Below, one piece after another: positions 54,025-63,000 of a stretch of 64,000 nt of DNA; position 1 is the first letter of the stretch; every line of letters starts with the position of its first letter. The translations under genes and the position numbers were made by a program. The notes below the pieces were generated by a model, which saw only the letters and a list, made by a program, of their open reading frames with translations, made no database searches and had not been told where the DNA came from. This stretch comes from Bacteroides intestinalis (GTDB taxonomy: Bacteria; Bacteroidota; Bacteroidia; Bacteroidales; Bacteroidaceae): contig NZ_CABJDN010000005.1 of NCBI RefSeq assembly GCF_902364365.1, positions 434,001 through 498,000 on the forward strand, read 5' to 3'.

Positions 54025-55101
54025 TTACAGCAGTTTCACGAACTCATCAAACAAAAACTCCGTATCCGTCGGCCCGCTGGCAGCTTCCGGATGGAATTGT
54101 GCAGAGAACCAGGGATTCCGTTTATGTTTAATGCCCTCATTAGACCCGTCGTTCATATTGATGAACAGCGGTTCCCAATCTTCCGTCAGCGTAGTGTTGT
54201 CCACTGCATAACCATGATTCTGCGAAGTGATGAAGCAACGCTCCGTGCCCACCATACGCACCGGCTGGTTGTGACTGCGATGACCATATTTCAGCTTGTA
54301 TATCTTTGCTCCTCCTGCCTTACTCAGCAACTGATTTCCCATGCAGATACCGAAGATAGGTAGTTTTTCATTCTTCATTGCCCGGCGGATATTCTGCACC
54401 GCAGCATCACAGGTATCCGGATCACCCGGGCCGTTACTGATGAAAAGTCCGTCGAACTCCAGTTCATTATAATCATAATCCCAAGGCACACGGATGACTT
54501 CCACATCACGCTTCAGCAGACAGCGAAGAATATTAGTCTTCACTCCACAATCCACCAGGACTACTTTCTTCTTACCCGCACCTTCGTTGTACCGGATTAT
54601 CTCCTTGCAACTCACCTTATCCACATAATTCACTCCCGCATACACGGCATCGGGCACATTCTCCGGTTCATCATCAAAAACAATCTTCCCCATCATCACG
54701 CCATGTTCGCGGAGCACCTTTGTCAGCTCACGTGTATCGATACCTGTGATGCCCGGCACCTGTTCACGCTTCAGCCAATCAGCAAGGCTTTCCACAGCGT
54801 TCCAATGGCTAAAGTCCTCACTATAATCACTTACAATGATGGCTTCCGCATGGATACGTTCACTTTCCATAAAGGTAGCCAGTCCATTCGGTTCGATAGT
54901 GAAAGGCGGCACACCATAATTGCCCACCAACGGATAAGTGAGCGTCATCAACTGTCCGGCATACGAGGGGTCAGTCAAGCTCTCGGGATACCCCGTCATA
55001 GCTGTGTTGAAAACCACCTCTCCCGCTACCGGCTTTTCGTAGCCAAACGACTTGCCGTGGAAGCGGCTCCCGTCGTCGAGGATAAGAGTTACATTTCTCA
55101 T
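54025..55101 (-). CDS. carA: Carbamoyl-phosphate synthase small subunit
   Basis: 358-residue class I glutamine amidotransferase subunit that hydrolyses glutamine and channels ammonia to CarB. The N-terminal CPSase domain (LILDDGSRFHGKSFG; NTAMTGYPESLTDPSYAGQ) is followed by the triad GATase domain with nucleophile Cys in IFGICMGNQLLSKA and His-x-Glu in SAQFHPEA. The oxyanion loop reads CMGNQ instead of the E. coli CLGHQ. It lies between purF and carB in one run of genes. Confidence 0.96.
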   Translation of the reverse strand: MRNVTLILDDGSRFHGKSFGYEKPVAGEVVFNTAMTGYPESLTDPSYAGQLMTLTYPLVGNYGVPPFTIEPNGLATFMESERIHAEAIIVSDYSEDFSHWNAVESLADWLKREQVPGITGIDTRELTKVLREHGVMMGKIVFDDEPENVPDAVYAGVNYVDKVSCKEIIRYNEGAGKKKVVLVDCGVKTNILRCLLKRDVEVIRVPWDYDYNELEFDGLFISNGPGDPDTCDAAVQNIRRAMKNEKLPIFGICMGNQLLSKAGGAKIYKLKYGHRSHNQPVRMVGTERCFITSQNHGYAVDNTTLTEDWEPLFINMNDGSNEGIKHKRNPWFSAQFHPEAASGPTDTEFLFDEFVKLL

Positions 55102-55105
55102 GTTA

Positions 55106-55164
55106 GTTAGTGATTAGTGTTTAGTGATAAGTGATTAACGTTAATCACTTATCACTAAACACTA
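55106..55164. repeat. Perfect 50-base palindrome of the TTAGTGATTAG family
   Basis: Bases 55115-55164 equal their own reverse complement over all 50 bases, centred on AACGTT at 55137-55142. Units are TAGTGTTTAGTGATAAGTGA and its inverse. It fills the gap between purF and carA and is related to the repeats at 36498-36531 and 37426-37520. No ORF. Likely a hairpin in the polycistronic mRNA. Confidence 0.9.
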
Positions 55165-55169
55165 TTTCG

Positions 55170-57053
55170 TTAAAATTGATATACTTGTTCTATATAGTCA
55201 ATAAAGGCATTATTCAGCATCTTCACCCCGCCCGGCGTAGGATAATCACCGCTGAAATACCAGTCTCCCCGATGATTAGGACAAGCCTCATGCAGCCCCT
55301 CCAACGGTTGGTATACGATTTCCACCTTCGCCTTTGTTCCGGCAGGTGTCAGCAGTTCCACCATCTTGGCGGAGATTTCCTCGTCAGTGAAAGGTGCATA
55401 GATATCCTTCACATAGTTCACCATTTGCTCCTTCGGCAGTCCTACCTGGTCTTTCGATTTGCGGTAGGCAGCGGCAATCACATCTTTCATATCCCGGTCT
55501 TTCAGCAACTCGATGGCCGCTTTAAAAGCAATGAATTCACTCATCTTTGCCATGTCGATGCCGTAATAATCGGGATAACGTACCTGCGGGGAAGAAGAAA
55601 CAATCACAATCTTCTTGGGGCCCAGACGGTCGAGAATACCGATGATACTCTGTTTCAGAGTGGTTCCGCGCACAATGGAGTCGTCGATAATGACAAGATT
55701 GTCCACACCCGGCACCAGACTGCCATAGGTGATATCATACACATGCGCAGCCAAGTCATTGCGGCTGTTTCCTTCTGCAATAAACGTGCGCAGTTTGATG
55801 TCCTTGATGGCCACCTTTTCGCTACGGATACGGCGGGAAAGTATCTGTTCCAGCTCTTCCAGATTGGGGCTATGTCCCAGGGAAGCAATCTGTTGCACTT
55901 TCTCTTCATTCAGATAATCATCCAGTCCCTGCAACATGCCGTAGAAAGCAACTTCCGCTGTATTCGGGATGAAGGAAAACACGGTATGGTCAAGGTCTTT
56001 ATTAATGGCTTTCAAGATATTAGGTATCAGTTTCTCACCCAATAGTTTACGTTCTCTGTAAATATCCACATCACTGCCGCGTGAGAAATAAATACGTTCG
56101 AAAGAACAGGGTTTCACCTCGCGCACTTTATTGATCTGGGTGGTGCGCAGCTTGCCTGCCTTATTTATCAGTAAGGCCTGTCCGGGCATCAATTCCTTAA
56201 TGCTGCCGGCCGGCACATTGAAAGCAGTTTGTATCACAGGGCGTTCGCTGGCAAGCACTGCCACTTCATCATCCTGATACCAGAATGCGGGGCGGATCCC
56301 CCACGGATCGCGCACGGCAAACGATTCACCGCTTCCCGTCAGTCCGCATATCACATAGCCTCCGTCCCACTCCTTGCTCGAAGTACGCAGCACGTTTGCC
56401 AGATCCATATGATCTTCTATATAGTGAGTCACGCCCATGCCTGTCAATCCTTCCGCTTCGGCAAGATTGAAGAGGCGCTCCACTTCACGGTCGAGACGGT
56501 GTCCCACTTGTTCCAGCATGATGTACGTATCGGCATACTTCCGTGGATGCTGGCCGATAGCAGTGATACGTGCAAAGATCTCATCCACGTTCGTCATGTT
56601 GAAATTGCCGCAAAGAGCAAGGTTCTTAGCCCGCCAGTTGTTACGCCTCAGGAAGGGGTGCACATAGGAAATGCCGCTCTTTCCGGTAGTGGAATAGCGC
56701 AAGTGCCCCATGTAAGCCTCGCCCGCAAAAGGGAGGTATTTCTTAGCGTAATCCGCATCATGAAGCTGCTCTTTTGTCAGATCCTTAAAGTTGCTCTGCA
56801 CCGTACCGAATATTTCGGTAATGGCGCCCGAACCGAGTGCACGCTCACGGAACATATACTCCTCACCGGGATTTGCTTCCAGCTTTACACAAGCCATACC
56901 GGCGCCCTCTTGTCCGCGGTTGTGCTGTTTCTCCATCAGAAGATAGAGTTTGTTCAAACCGTACATCCATGTGCCGTACTTCTGTTCATAGTATTCCAGA
57001 GGTTTCAGCAGGCGTATCATGGCAACGCCACATTCATGCTTCAGTTCTTCCAT
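55170..57053 (-). CDS. purF: Amidophosphoribosyltransferase family protein, long form
   Basis: 627-residue protein of the PurF type, which uses glutamine and PRPP to make 5-phosphoribosylamine. The class II GATase nucleophile C8 follows a short propeptide (MEELKHE-CGVAMIRL), and NRGQEGAGM and GHLRYSTTG are the usual glutamine-site segments. The PRPP loop VIIDDSIVRGTT is near residue 455. It is clearly longer than the roughly 470-500 residues of standard PurF, with extra sequence in the middle (about 140-200) and C-terminus. It may be a specialised paralogue, so the symbol is tentative. Placed between glmS and carA. Confidence 0.82.
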   Translation of the reverse strand: MEELKHECGVAMIRLLKPLEYYEQKYGTWMYGLNKLYLLMEKQHNRGQEGAGMACVKLEANPGEEYMFRERALGSGAITEIFGTVQSNFKDLTKEQLHDADYAKKYLPFAGEAYMGHLRYSTTGKSGISYVHPFLRRNNWRAKNLALCGNFNMTNVDEIFARITAIGQHPRKYADTYIMLEQVGHRLDREVERLFNLAEAEGLTGMGVTHYIEDHMDLANVLRTSSKEWDGGYVICGLTGSGESFAVRDPWGIRPAFWYQDDEVAVLASERPVIQTAFNVPAGSIKELMPGQALLINKAGKLRTTQINKVREVKPCSFERIYFSRGSDVDIYRERKLLGEKLIPNILKAINKDLDHTVFSFIPNTAEVAFYGMLQGLDDYLNEEKVQQIASLGHSPNLEELEQILSRRIRSEKVAIKDIKLRTFIAEGNSRNDLAAHVYDITYGSLVPGVDNLVIIDDSIVRGTTLKQSIIGILDRLGPKKIVIVSSSPQVRYPDYYGIDMAKMSEFIAFKAAIELLKDRDMKDVIAAAYRKSKDQVGLPKEQMVNYVKDIYAPFTDEEISAKMVELLTPAGTKAKVEIVYQPLEGLHEACPNHRGDWYFSGDYPTPGGVKMLNNAFIDYIEQVYQF

Positions 57054-57122
57054 CAGTTCATTTACAATTTACAATGTACAAAGTACAATTTATCGTTTAC
57101 TATTTATTTCGTATTACCCTCT
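57054..57122. repeat. TACAATTTACAATGTACAA intergenic repeat
   Basis: Short A/T-rich repeats (TTTACAATTTACAATGTAC, AAAGTACAATTTATCG) occupy the gap between glmS and purF. TGTACAAAGTACA is a small palindrome. No gene. Confidence 0.5.
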
Positions 57123-58967
57123 TTATTCCACTGTTACGCTCTTCGCCAAGTTTCTCGGCTGATCCACATCCATCCCTTTGCATACTGCGATATGATAGGC
57201 CAGTAACTGCAACGGTACCGTAGTAATCAACGGGTCAAGACACTCAATTGTTTCCGGTAACTCGATACAAGTATCGGCAATCTTGCTGATAACCATATCT
57301 CCTTTTGTCACCAAGGCAATCACTTTGCCCTTACGCGCCTTGATTTCCTGTATATTGCTCAATACTTTCTCATAAAGCCCGTTCTGTGTAGCAATCACTA
57401 CTACCGGCATTTCGGCATCCACCAATGCGATAGGGCCATGCTTCATTTCAGCAGCCGGATAACCCTCGGCATGGATATAAGAGATTTCTTTCAGCTTCAA
57501 CGCACCTTCCAAGGCTACGGGATACGAATATCCGCGTCCCAGATAGATAAAGTTATGCGCATACGTGAAGATCTTGGAAAGCTCTGCAATGCTGCCGTTC
57601 AACTTCAGCACTTCTTTCATCTTATCAGGAATGCGGTTCAGCTCTTGCACAATGGCAAGAAATTCCCCCTCATCTATCGTATTCTTCTCCTTGGCAAGCG
57701 TCAGCGCCAGCATAGTGAGCACTGTCACCTGTCCCGTAAACGCTTTGGTGGAAGCCACTCCGATTTCAGGGCCTACGTGGATATAAGAACCCGTATGCGT
57801 AGCCCTCGGAATAGACGAACCAATCGCATTACAGATGCCATAGATAAATGCCCCACGGCTCCGCGCCAGTTCTACAGCTGCCAGTGTATCCGCCGTCTCG
57901 CCACTTTGCGAAATCGCAATCACCACATCCTTACTGTCTATCACCGGATCACGGTAACGGAATTCCGAAGCATACTCCACTTCCACCGGAATGCGGCAAA
58001 GACTTTCTATCAAATGCTTTCCGATAAGAGCCGCATGCCAGGAAGTACCGCACGCCACGATGATGAAACGTTTGGCTGCCAGCAGGCGGTCTTTGTTATC
58101 AATCACTGCGGAAAGCACCACATTTGTACTTTCTACATTGATACGTCCGCGCATACAGTCGTGAATGCAATCGGGCTGTTCAAAAATCTCTTTCAGCATG
58201 AAGTGCGGATAACCACCCTTTTCCAACTGTCCCAGATTCAGCGCTACCGTCTTCACTTCGTGCGGACATTCCACATTTTTCAGGTTCACCACCTTCAGTT
58301 TCTCTCCGCGGCGGATGACGGCAATCTCTTCATCTTCCAAATATACGACTTTATCTGTATATTCCACAATCGGCGTAGCATCCGAAGCCAGGAAAAACTC
58401 ATCTTCACCGATACCTACCACCAACGGACTACTCTTGCGGGCTGCTATAATTTCATCCGGATTATCCTTATCCAGCACGGCAATGGCATAAGCACCGATT
58501 ACTTCACGCAACGCTAATTGCACAGCAGTCAGCAAATCTGTATTTTTGGATTTCTGGATGAATTCTATCAGTTGCACCAGTACTTCAGTGTCCGTACTGC
58601 TTTTGAATGAATAGCCTTTGGCCTGGAGTTTTTCTTTAAGGACGGCGTAGTTTTCGATGATGCCGTTGTGGATGAGAGCGAGATGTTCGGAAGAGGAATA
58701 ATGAGGATGGGCGTTAGCGGAGCAAGGTTCCCCGTGCGTAGCCCAACGGGTATGGGCAATTCCGATGTTACCGGAAATATCTTTTTGAGTAACGAAAGTT
58801 TCCAGTTCCGAAACCTTACCTTTCGTTTTGTAAACGTTCAACTGTCGGTTATCACTGATTAATGCTACCCCTGCACTATCATATCCGCGATACTCTAATC
58901 GCTTCAATCCTTTGATAAGAATGGGGTAGGCTTTCTTTTGACCAATATAGCCTACTATTCCACACAT
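57123..58967 (-). CDS. glmS: Glutamine-fructose-6-phosphate aminotransferase
   Basis: 614-residue GlmS, first step of hexosamine synthesis for peptidoglycan and glycans. After start-Met removal C2 (MCGIVGYIG) is the class II GATase nucleophile; HTRWATHGEPC and the two SIS domains (GTSWHAALIGKHLIESL and AHNFIYLGRGYSYPVALEGALKLKEISY, in part) follow, ending in the canonical NLAKSVTVE. An upstream in-frame extension (17 residues) is rejected because the Cys must follow the start. No glmS ribozyme was recognised upstream. First gene of the minus-strand run glmS-purF-carA-carB. Confidence 0.97.
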   Translation of the reverse strand: MCGIVGYIGQKKAYPILIKGLKRLEYRGYDSAGVALISDNRQLNVYKTKGKVSELETFVTQKDISGNIGIAHTRWATHGEPCSANAHPHYSSSEHLALIHNGIIENYAVLKEKLQAKGYSFKSSTDTEVLVQLIEFIQKSKNTDLLTAVQLALREVIGAYAIAVLDKDNPDEIIAARKSSPLVVGIGEDEFFLASDATPIVEYTDKVVYLEDEEIAVIRRGEKLKVVNLKNVECPHEVKTVALNLGQLEKGGYPHFMLKEIFEQPDCIHDCMRGRINVESTNVVLSAVIDNKDRLLAAKRFIIVACGTSWHAALIGKHLIESLCRIPVEVEYASEFRYRDPVIDSKDVVIAISQSGETADTLAAVELARSRGAFIYGICNAIGSSIPRATHTGSYIHVGPEIGVASTKAFTGQVTVLTMLALTLAKEKNTIDEGEFLAIVQELNRIPDKMKEVLKLNGSIAELSKIFTYAHNFIYLGRGYSYPVALEGALKLKEISYIHAEGYPAAEMKHGPIALVDAEMPVVVIATQNGLYEKVLSNIQEIKARKGKVIALVTKGDMVISKIADTCIELPETIECLDPLITTVPLQLLAYHIAVCKGMDVDQPRNLAKSVTVE

Positions 58968-60048
58968 ACTAATTAATATTTGATTTTGCGCTGCAAAGAT
59001 ATAAAATCTCACGAACATAAAGTTAATATTTTGCCTATTTATTTATCAAAAGAATAGAAAAAAGATATTTTCTTGTCAAAAAGTTAAAGAAAACAAACTT
59101 ATTAAAGCAAAAGGAATAACTTTATAAATCCAAAGCAAGCAATGGAATTTTAGTTTTATATTGAAAGGAGATAGCGGAAAAATCTTCTAATCCGACAAAG
59201 AGTGTCGTTTTTCAAGGTTGCCAAATTGCCAAAAAGCCAAATTGCCAAGGCCAAAGGAAAAGGCCAATAAGATAAAGAAAAACTGTTGGTGGAATTAATT
59301 CATAATGAAAAAGTAATGAATAAAAGTAATGAAACAGTACTATCTCAATTCTCCTCCTCCGTCGGAATTGCTCTCCCCCGATAACGGGGGAGCCGGAGGG
59401 GGTGGAGTACCCGAAGGGGGAGGTGGTAGGTGAGAAAAGAATTCCTTATTTATATGATTCATCGGTATTTCTTGCTTTACCTACCACCCCGCCCTCTGGG
59501 CACCCCTCCTCCGACGGAGGAGGGGAATTGAGATACTCGATTTACTTAATGTAGAAATACTCATTATTCATACCCGAAAGAAAGAAATCAATTCTGCCAA
59601 CGGGTAAAGAGACTAAATCCACGTCAATCCCATATCAACACTGTATCAAGTCCGTACCATCTCCGTGTCTATAGGAATGGACTTGGTACGGAGTTGGTAT
59701 GGACTTGACACGGAGTTGGTACGGACTTGGTTATATCCGGATAAGGATGAAACGAAAAAAATGTCATGCACTTCCCTTTTGGCTATTTGGCATTATGGCA
59801 ATATGGCAATTTCTCGAACGAGGGAAAGGCATACTTACAATACAGAATATAAATCACGCATTTTACTTCAATTCAAAACGTAAAAGCACATATTTTATTT
59901 CAATTTAAAACATAGATCCAATAAACAGACATTTTGCAAGTCACAAAAACCCGCATTATCATACCAATACGAAATTAAATTAATACTTTTGCCAAACATT
60001 TTGATAGCAATAATAGGTATTACCGCAGAATAAAGTAAACTTAAAAAG
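58968..60048. repeat. 1.08-kb gene-free region with three nested inverted-repeat systems
   Basis: No gene is supported. Outer pair: GCCAAATTGCC units at 59218-59250 with inverse GGCAATATGGCAATTT units at 59781-59812. Middle: 26-base arms at 59341-59366 and 59510-59535 (25 of 26 complementary), with smaller hairpins inside (CTCCCCCG/CGGGGGAG at 59373-59392; CCCTCCTCCGACGGAGGAGGG around 59504-59524). Inner: 22-base tandem units at 59679-59700 and 59701-59722, a partial third, and one inverted copy at 59647-59668. The far right end (after 59820) is plain AT-rich promoter DNA for gltB. Confidence 0.75.
59984..59991 (+). promoter_or_regulatory. -7 promoter box of gltB
   Basis: TACTTTTG fits TAnnTTTG exactly and lies 58 bases ahead of the gltB ATG. 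No matching -33 TTTG was seen, suggesting activator dependence. Confidence 0.5.
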
Positions 60049-63000
60049 ATGAAAGAAGAACTTTTTAACAACGAAACAAAGAGAAAAGCCGGACAACAGG
60101 GAAGGGAAGAAAGCCAACATCCTGTATATCAACGACAGCCCAGGCAGTTGGGCTTGTATGATGCAGAGAACGAGCATGACGCTTGTGGTGTCGGTATGTT
60201 AGTGAACATCCACGGAGGCAAGTCACACGAACTGGTGGAGTCTGCATTGAAGGTGTTGGAGAACATGCGTCACCGGGGCGCCGAAGGTGCGGATAACAAA
60301 ACCGGAGACGGTGCCGGCATTCTGCTGCAAATCCCGCATGAGTTTATTCTTTTGCAGGGAATTCCTGTTCCCGAGAAAGGGAAATACGGTACAGGTCTTC
60401 TCTTTCTGCCGAAAGATGAGAAAGACCAGGGTGCTATCTTAAGTATTATCATCGAAGAGATTGAAAAAGAAGGATTGACATTGATGCACCTGCGCAATGT
60501 GCCCACTTGTCCTGAAATCTTAGGAGAATCGGCACTTGCCAACGAACCGGATATCAAACAGATTTTCATCACCGGATTTACGGAAAGCGAGACAGCCGAC
60601 CGTAAACTCTATATAATAAGAAAGCGAATAGAAAACAAAGTACGCAAATCCGATATTGCCACGCACGAAGATTTCTACGTTGTCTCCCTATCCACGAAGA
60701 ACATCATCTACAAAGGTATGCTCTCTTCACTGCAACTGCGAGGCTACTTCCCCGATCTGACAAACCCCTACTTCACCAGCGGCATAGCACTGGTGCACTC
60801 CCGCTTCAGCACCAACACCTTCCCTACCTGGGGATTGGCACAGCCGTTCCGCCTCCTGGCCCACAATGGCGAAATCAACACCATCCGCGGCAACCGGGGT
60901 TGGATGGAAGCCCGCGAAAGCGTGCTCTCCTCTCCCGTCCTGGGCGACATCAAGGAGATACGCCCCATCATTCAGCCGGGGATGAGCGACAGTGCCTCAC
61001 TGGACAATGTTTTGGAATTCCTCGTTATGTCAGGCCTCAGCCTGCCGCACGCCATGGCCATGCTGGTGCCTGAATCTTTCAATGAAAAGAACCCCATCAG
61101 CGAAGACCTGAAAGCATTCTATGAATACCACTCCATCCTGATGGAACCGTGGGATGGCCCCGCCGCCTTGCTGTTCAGCGACGGACGTTTTGCTGGCGGT
61201 ATGCTCGACCGTAACGGATTGCGTCCTGCACGCTATCTGATTACGCACAACGACATGATGGTAGTTGCCAGCGAAGTGGGCGTGATGGATTTCGAACCGG
61301 GAGACATCAAAGAAAAGGGACGCCTGCAACCGGGTAAAATACTGCTGGTAGATACCGAGAAAGGCGAAATCTACTACGACGGAGAATTGAAAAAACAGTT
61401 GGCCGAAGCCAAGCCTTACCGCAGTTGGCTGGCAACGAACCGCATCGAACTGGATGAGCTGAAAAGCGGCCGTAAGGTAGCGCACACTGTGCCCGATTAT
61501 GAGAGGATGCTGCGCACCTTCGGCTATTCCAAGGAAGATGTAGAGCGGCTCATCGTCCCGATGTGTACCACGGGTGCCGAGCCTATCAACTCAATGGGAA
61601 ATGATACGCCGCTTGCCGTGCTCTCCGATAAGCCGCAACTACTGTACAACTACTTCCGCCAACAGTTTGCACAAGTCACCAATCCGCCTATCGACCCGAT
61701 ACGCGAGGAACTGGTAATGTCACTGACGGAATATATCGGCGCCGTGGGTATGAACATCCTGACACCCAGCGAAAGCCATTGTAAGATGGTGCGCCTCAAC
61801 CATCCTATCCTGAGCAATGCACAACTGGATATTCTTTGCAACATCCGCTACAAAGGTTTCAAAACGGTGAAATTACCCTTGCTGTTTGAGGCAGCAAAGG
61901 GCCGTGCCGGATTGCAGGAAGCACTCACAGCACTTTGCAAGCAAGCGGAAGAGTCCGTCAGCGAAGGGGTGAACTACATTGTACTGAGCGACCGTGATGT
62001 AGATGCCACTCATGCGGCTATCCCTTCTCTGCTGGCAGTAAGCGCAGTACACCACCACCTGATTTCGGTAGGAAAACGCGTACAGACGGCATTGATAGTG
62101 GAAAGCGGTGAAATACGCGAGGTGATGCACGCAGCCCTGTTACTGGGATTTGGAGCCAGTGCCCTGAATCCTTACATGGCATTTGCCGTGATTGACAAGC
62201 TGGTGGCGAAGAAAGAAATCCAATTGGATTATGCCACAGCCGAAAAGAAATATATCAAATCCATCTGCAAGGGATTGTTCAAGATCATGAGTAAGATGGG
62301 TATCAGTACCATCCGCTCGTATCGGGGAGCGAAAATATTCGAAGCCGTAGGTTTGAGTGAAGAGCTCAGCAATGCTTATTTCGGCGGGTTGAGATCCACA
62401 ATAGGCGGCATCCGGCTGGATGAAGTGGCACGCGATGCAATCGCATTCCACGATGCAGGTTTTGCCGCACAAATAGACGGATTACTCCCCAACAACGGTT
62501 TGTATGCTTTCCGTAAAGACGGAGAAAAACATGCCTGGAACCCTGAAACCATTTCTACCTTACAACTCGCCACACGCCTGGGCAGTTATAAGAAGTTCAA
62601 AGAATTCACCAGTCTGGTAGATGGAAAAGAAGCGCCTATCTTCTTGCGCGACTTCCTGGATTTTCGCCGTGCCCCCATTTCTATAGATAAGGTTGAACCG
62701 GTAGAAAGCATCATGCACCGCTTTGTGACGGGTGCCATGAGTTACGGGTCTATCAGCAAAGAAGCGCATGAGGCAATGGCCATTGCCATGAACCGGATTC
62801 ACGGACGCAGCAACACAGGTGAGGGAGGCGAAGACAGCGCACGCTTTACGCCCCGTGAAGACGGAACCAGTCTGCGTAGCGCCATCAAGCAGGTAGCTTC
62901 GGGACGCTTCGGTGTAACAACGGAGTATCTGGTGAACGCCGATGAAATACAAATCAAAGTGGCACAAGGGGCCAAACCGGGCGAAGGTGGTCAGTTGCCG

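Noticed and set aside
58640..59218. glmS ribozyme or other riboswitch before glmS
   Set aside because: The region upstream of the glmS start shows no recognisable ribozyme core and the ribozyme is not typical of Bacteroidetes.
59640..59730. Tandem 22-base units that could suggest a CRISPR array
   Set aside because: The units are contiguous without unique spacers, only about three copies exist with one inverted, and no cas genes are in the window.
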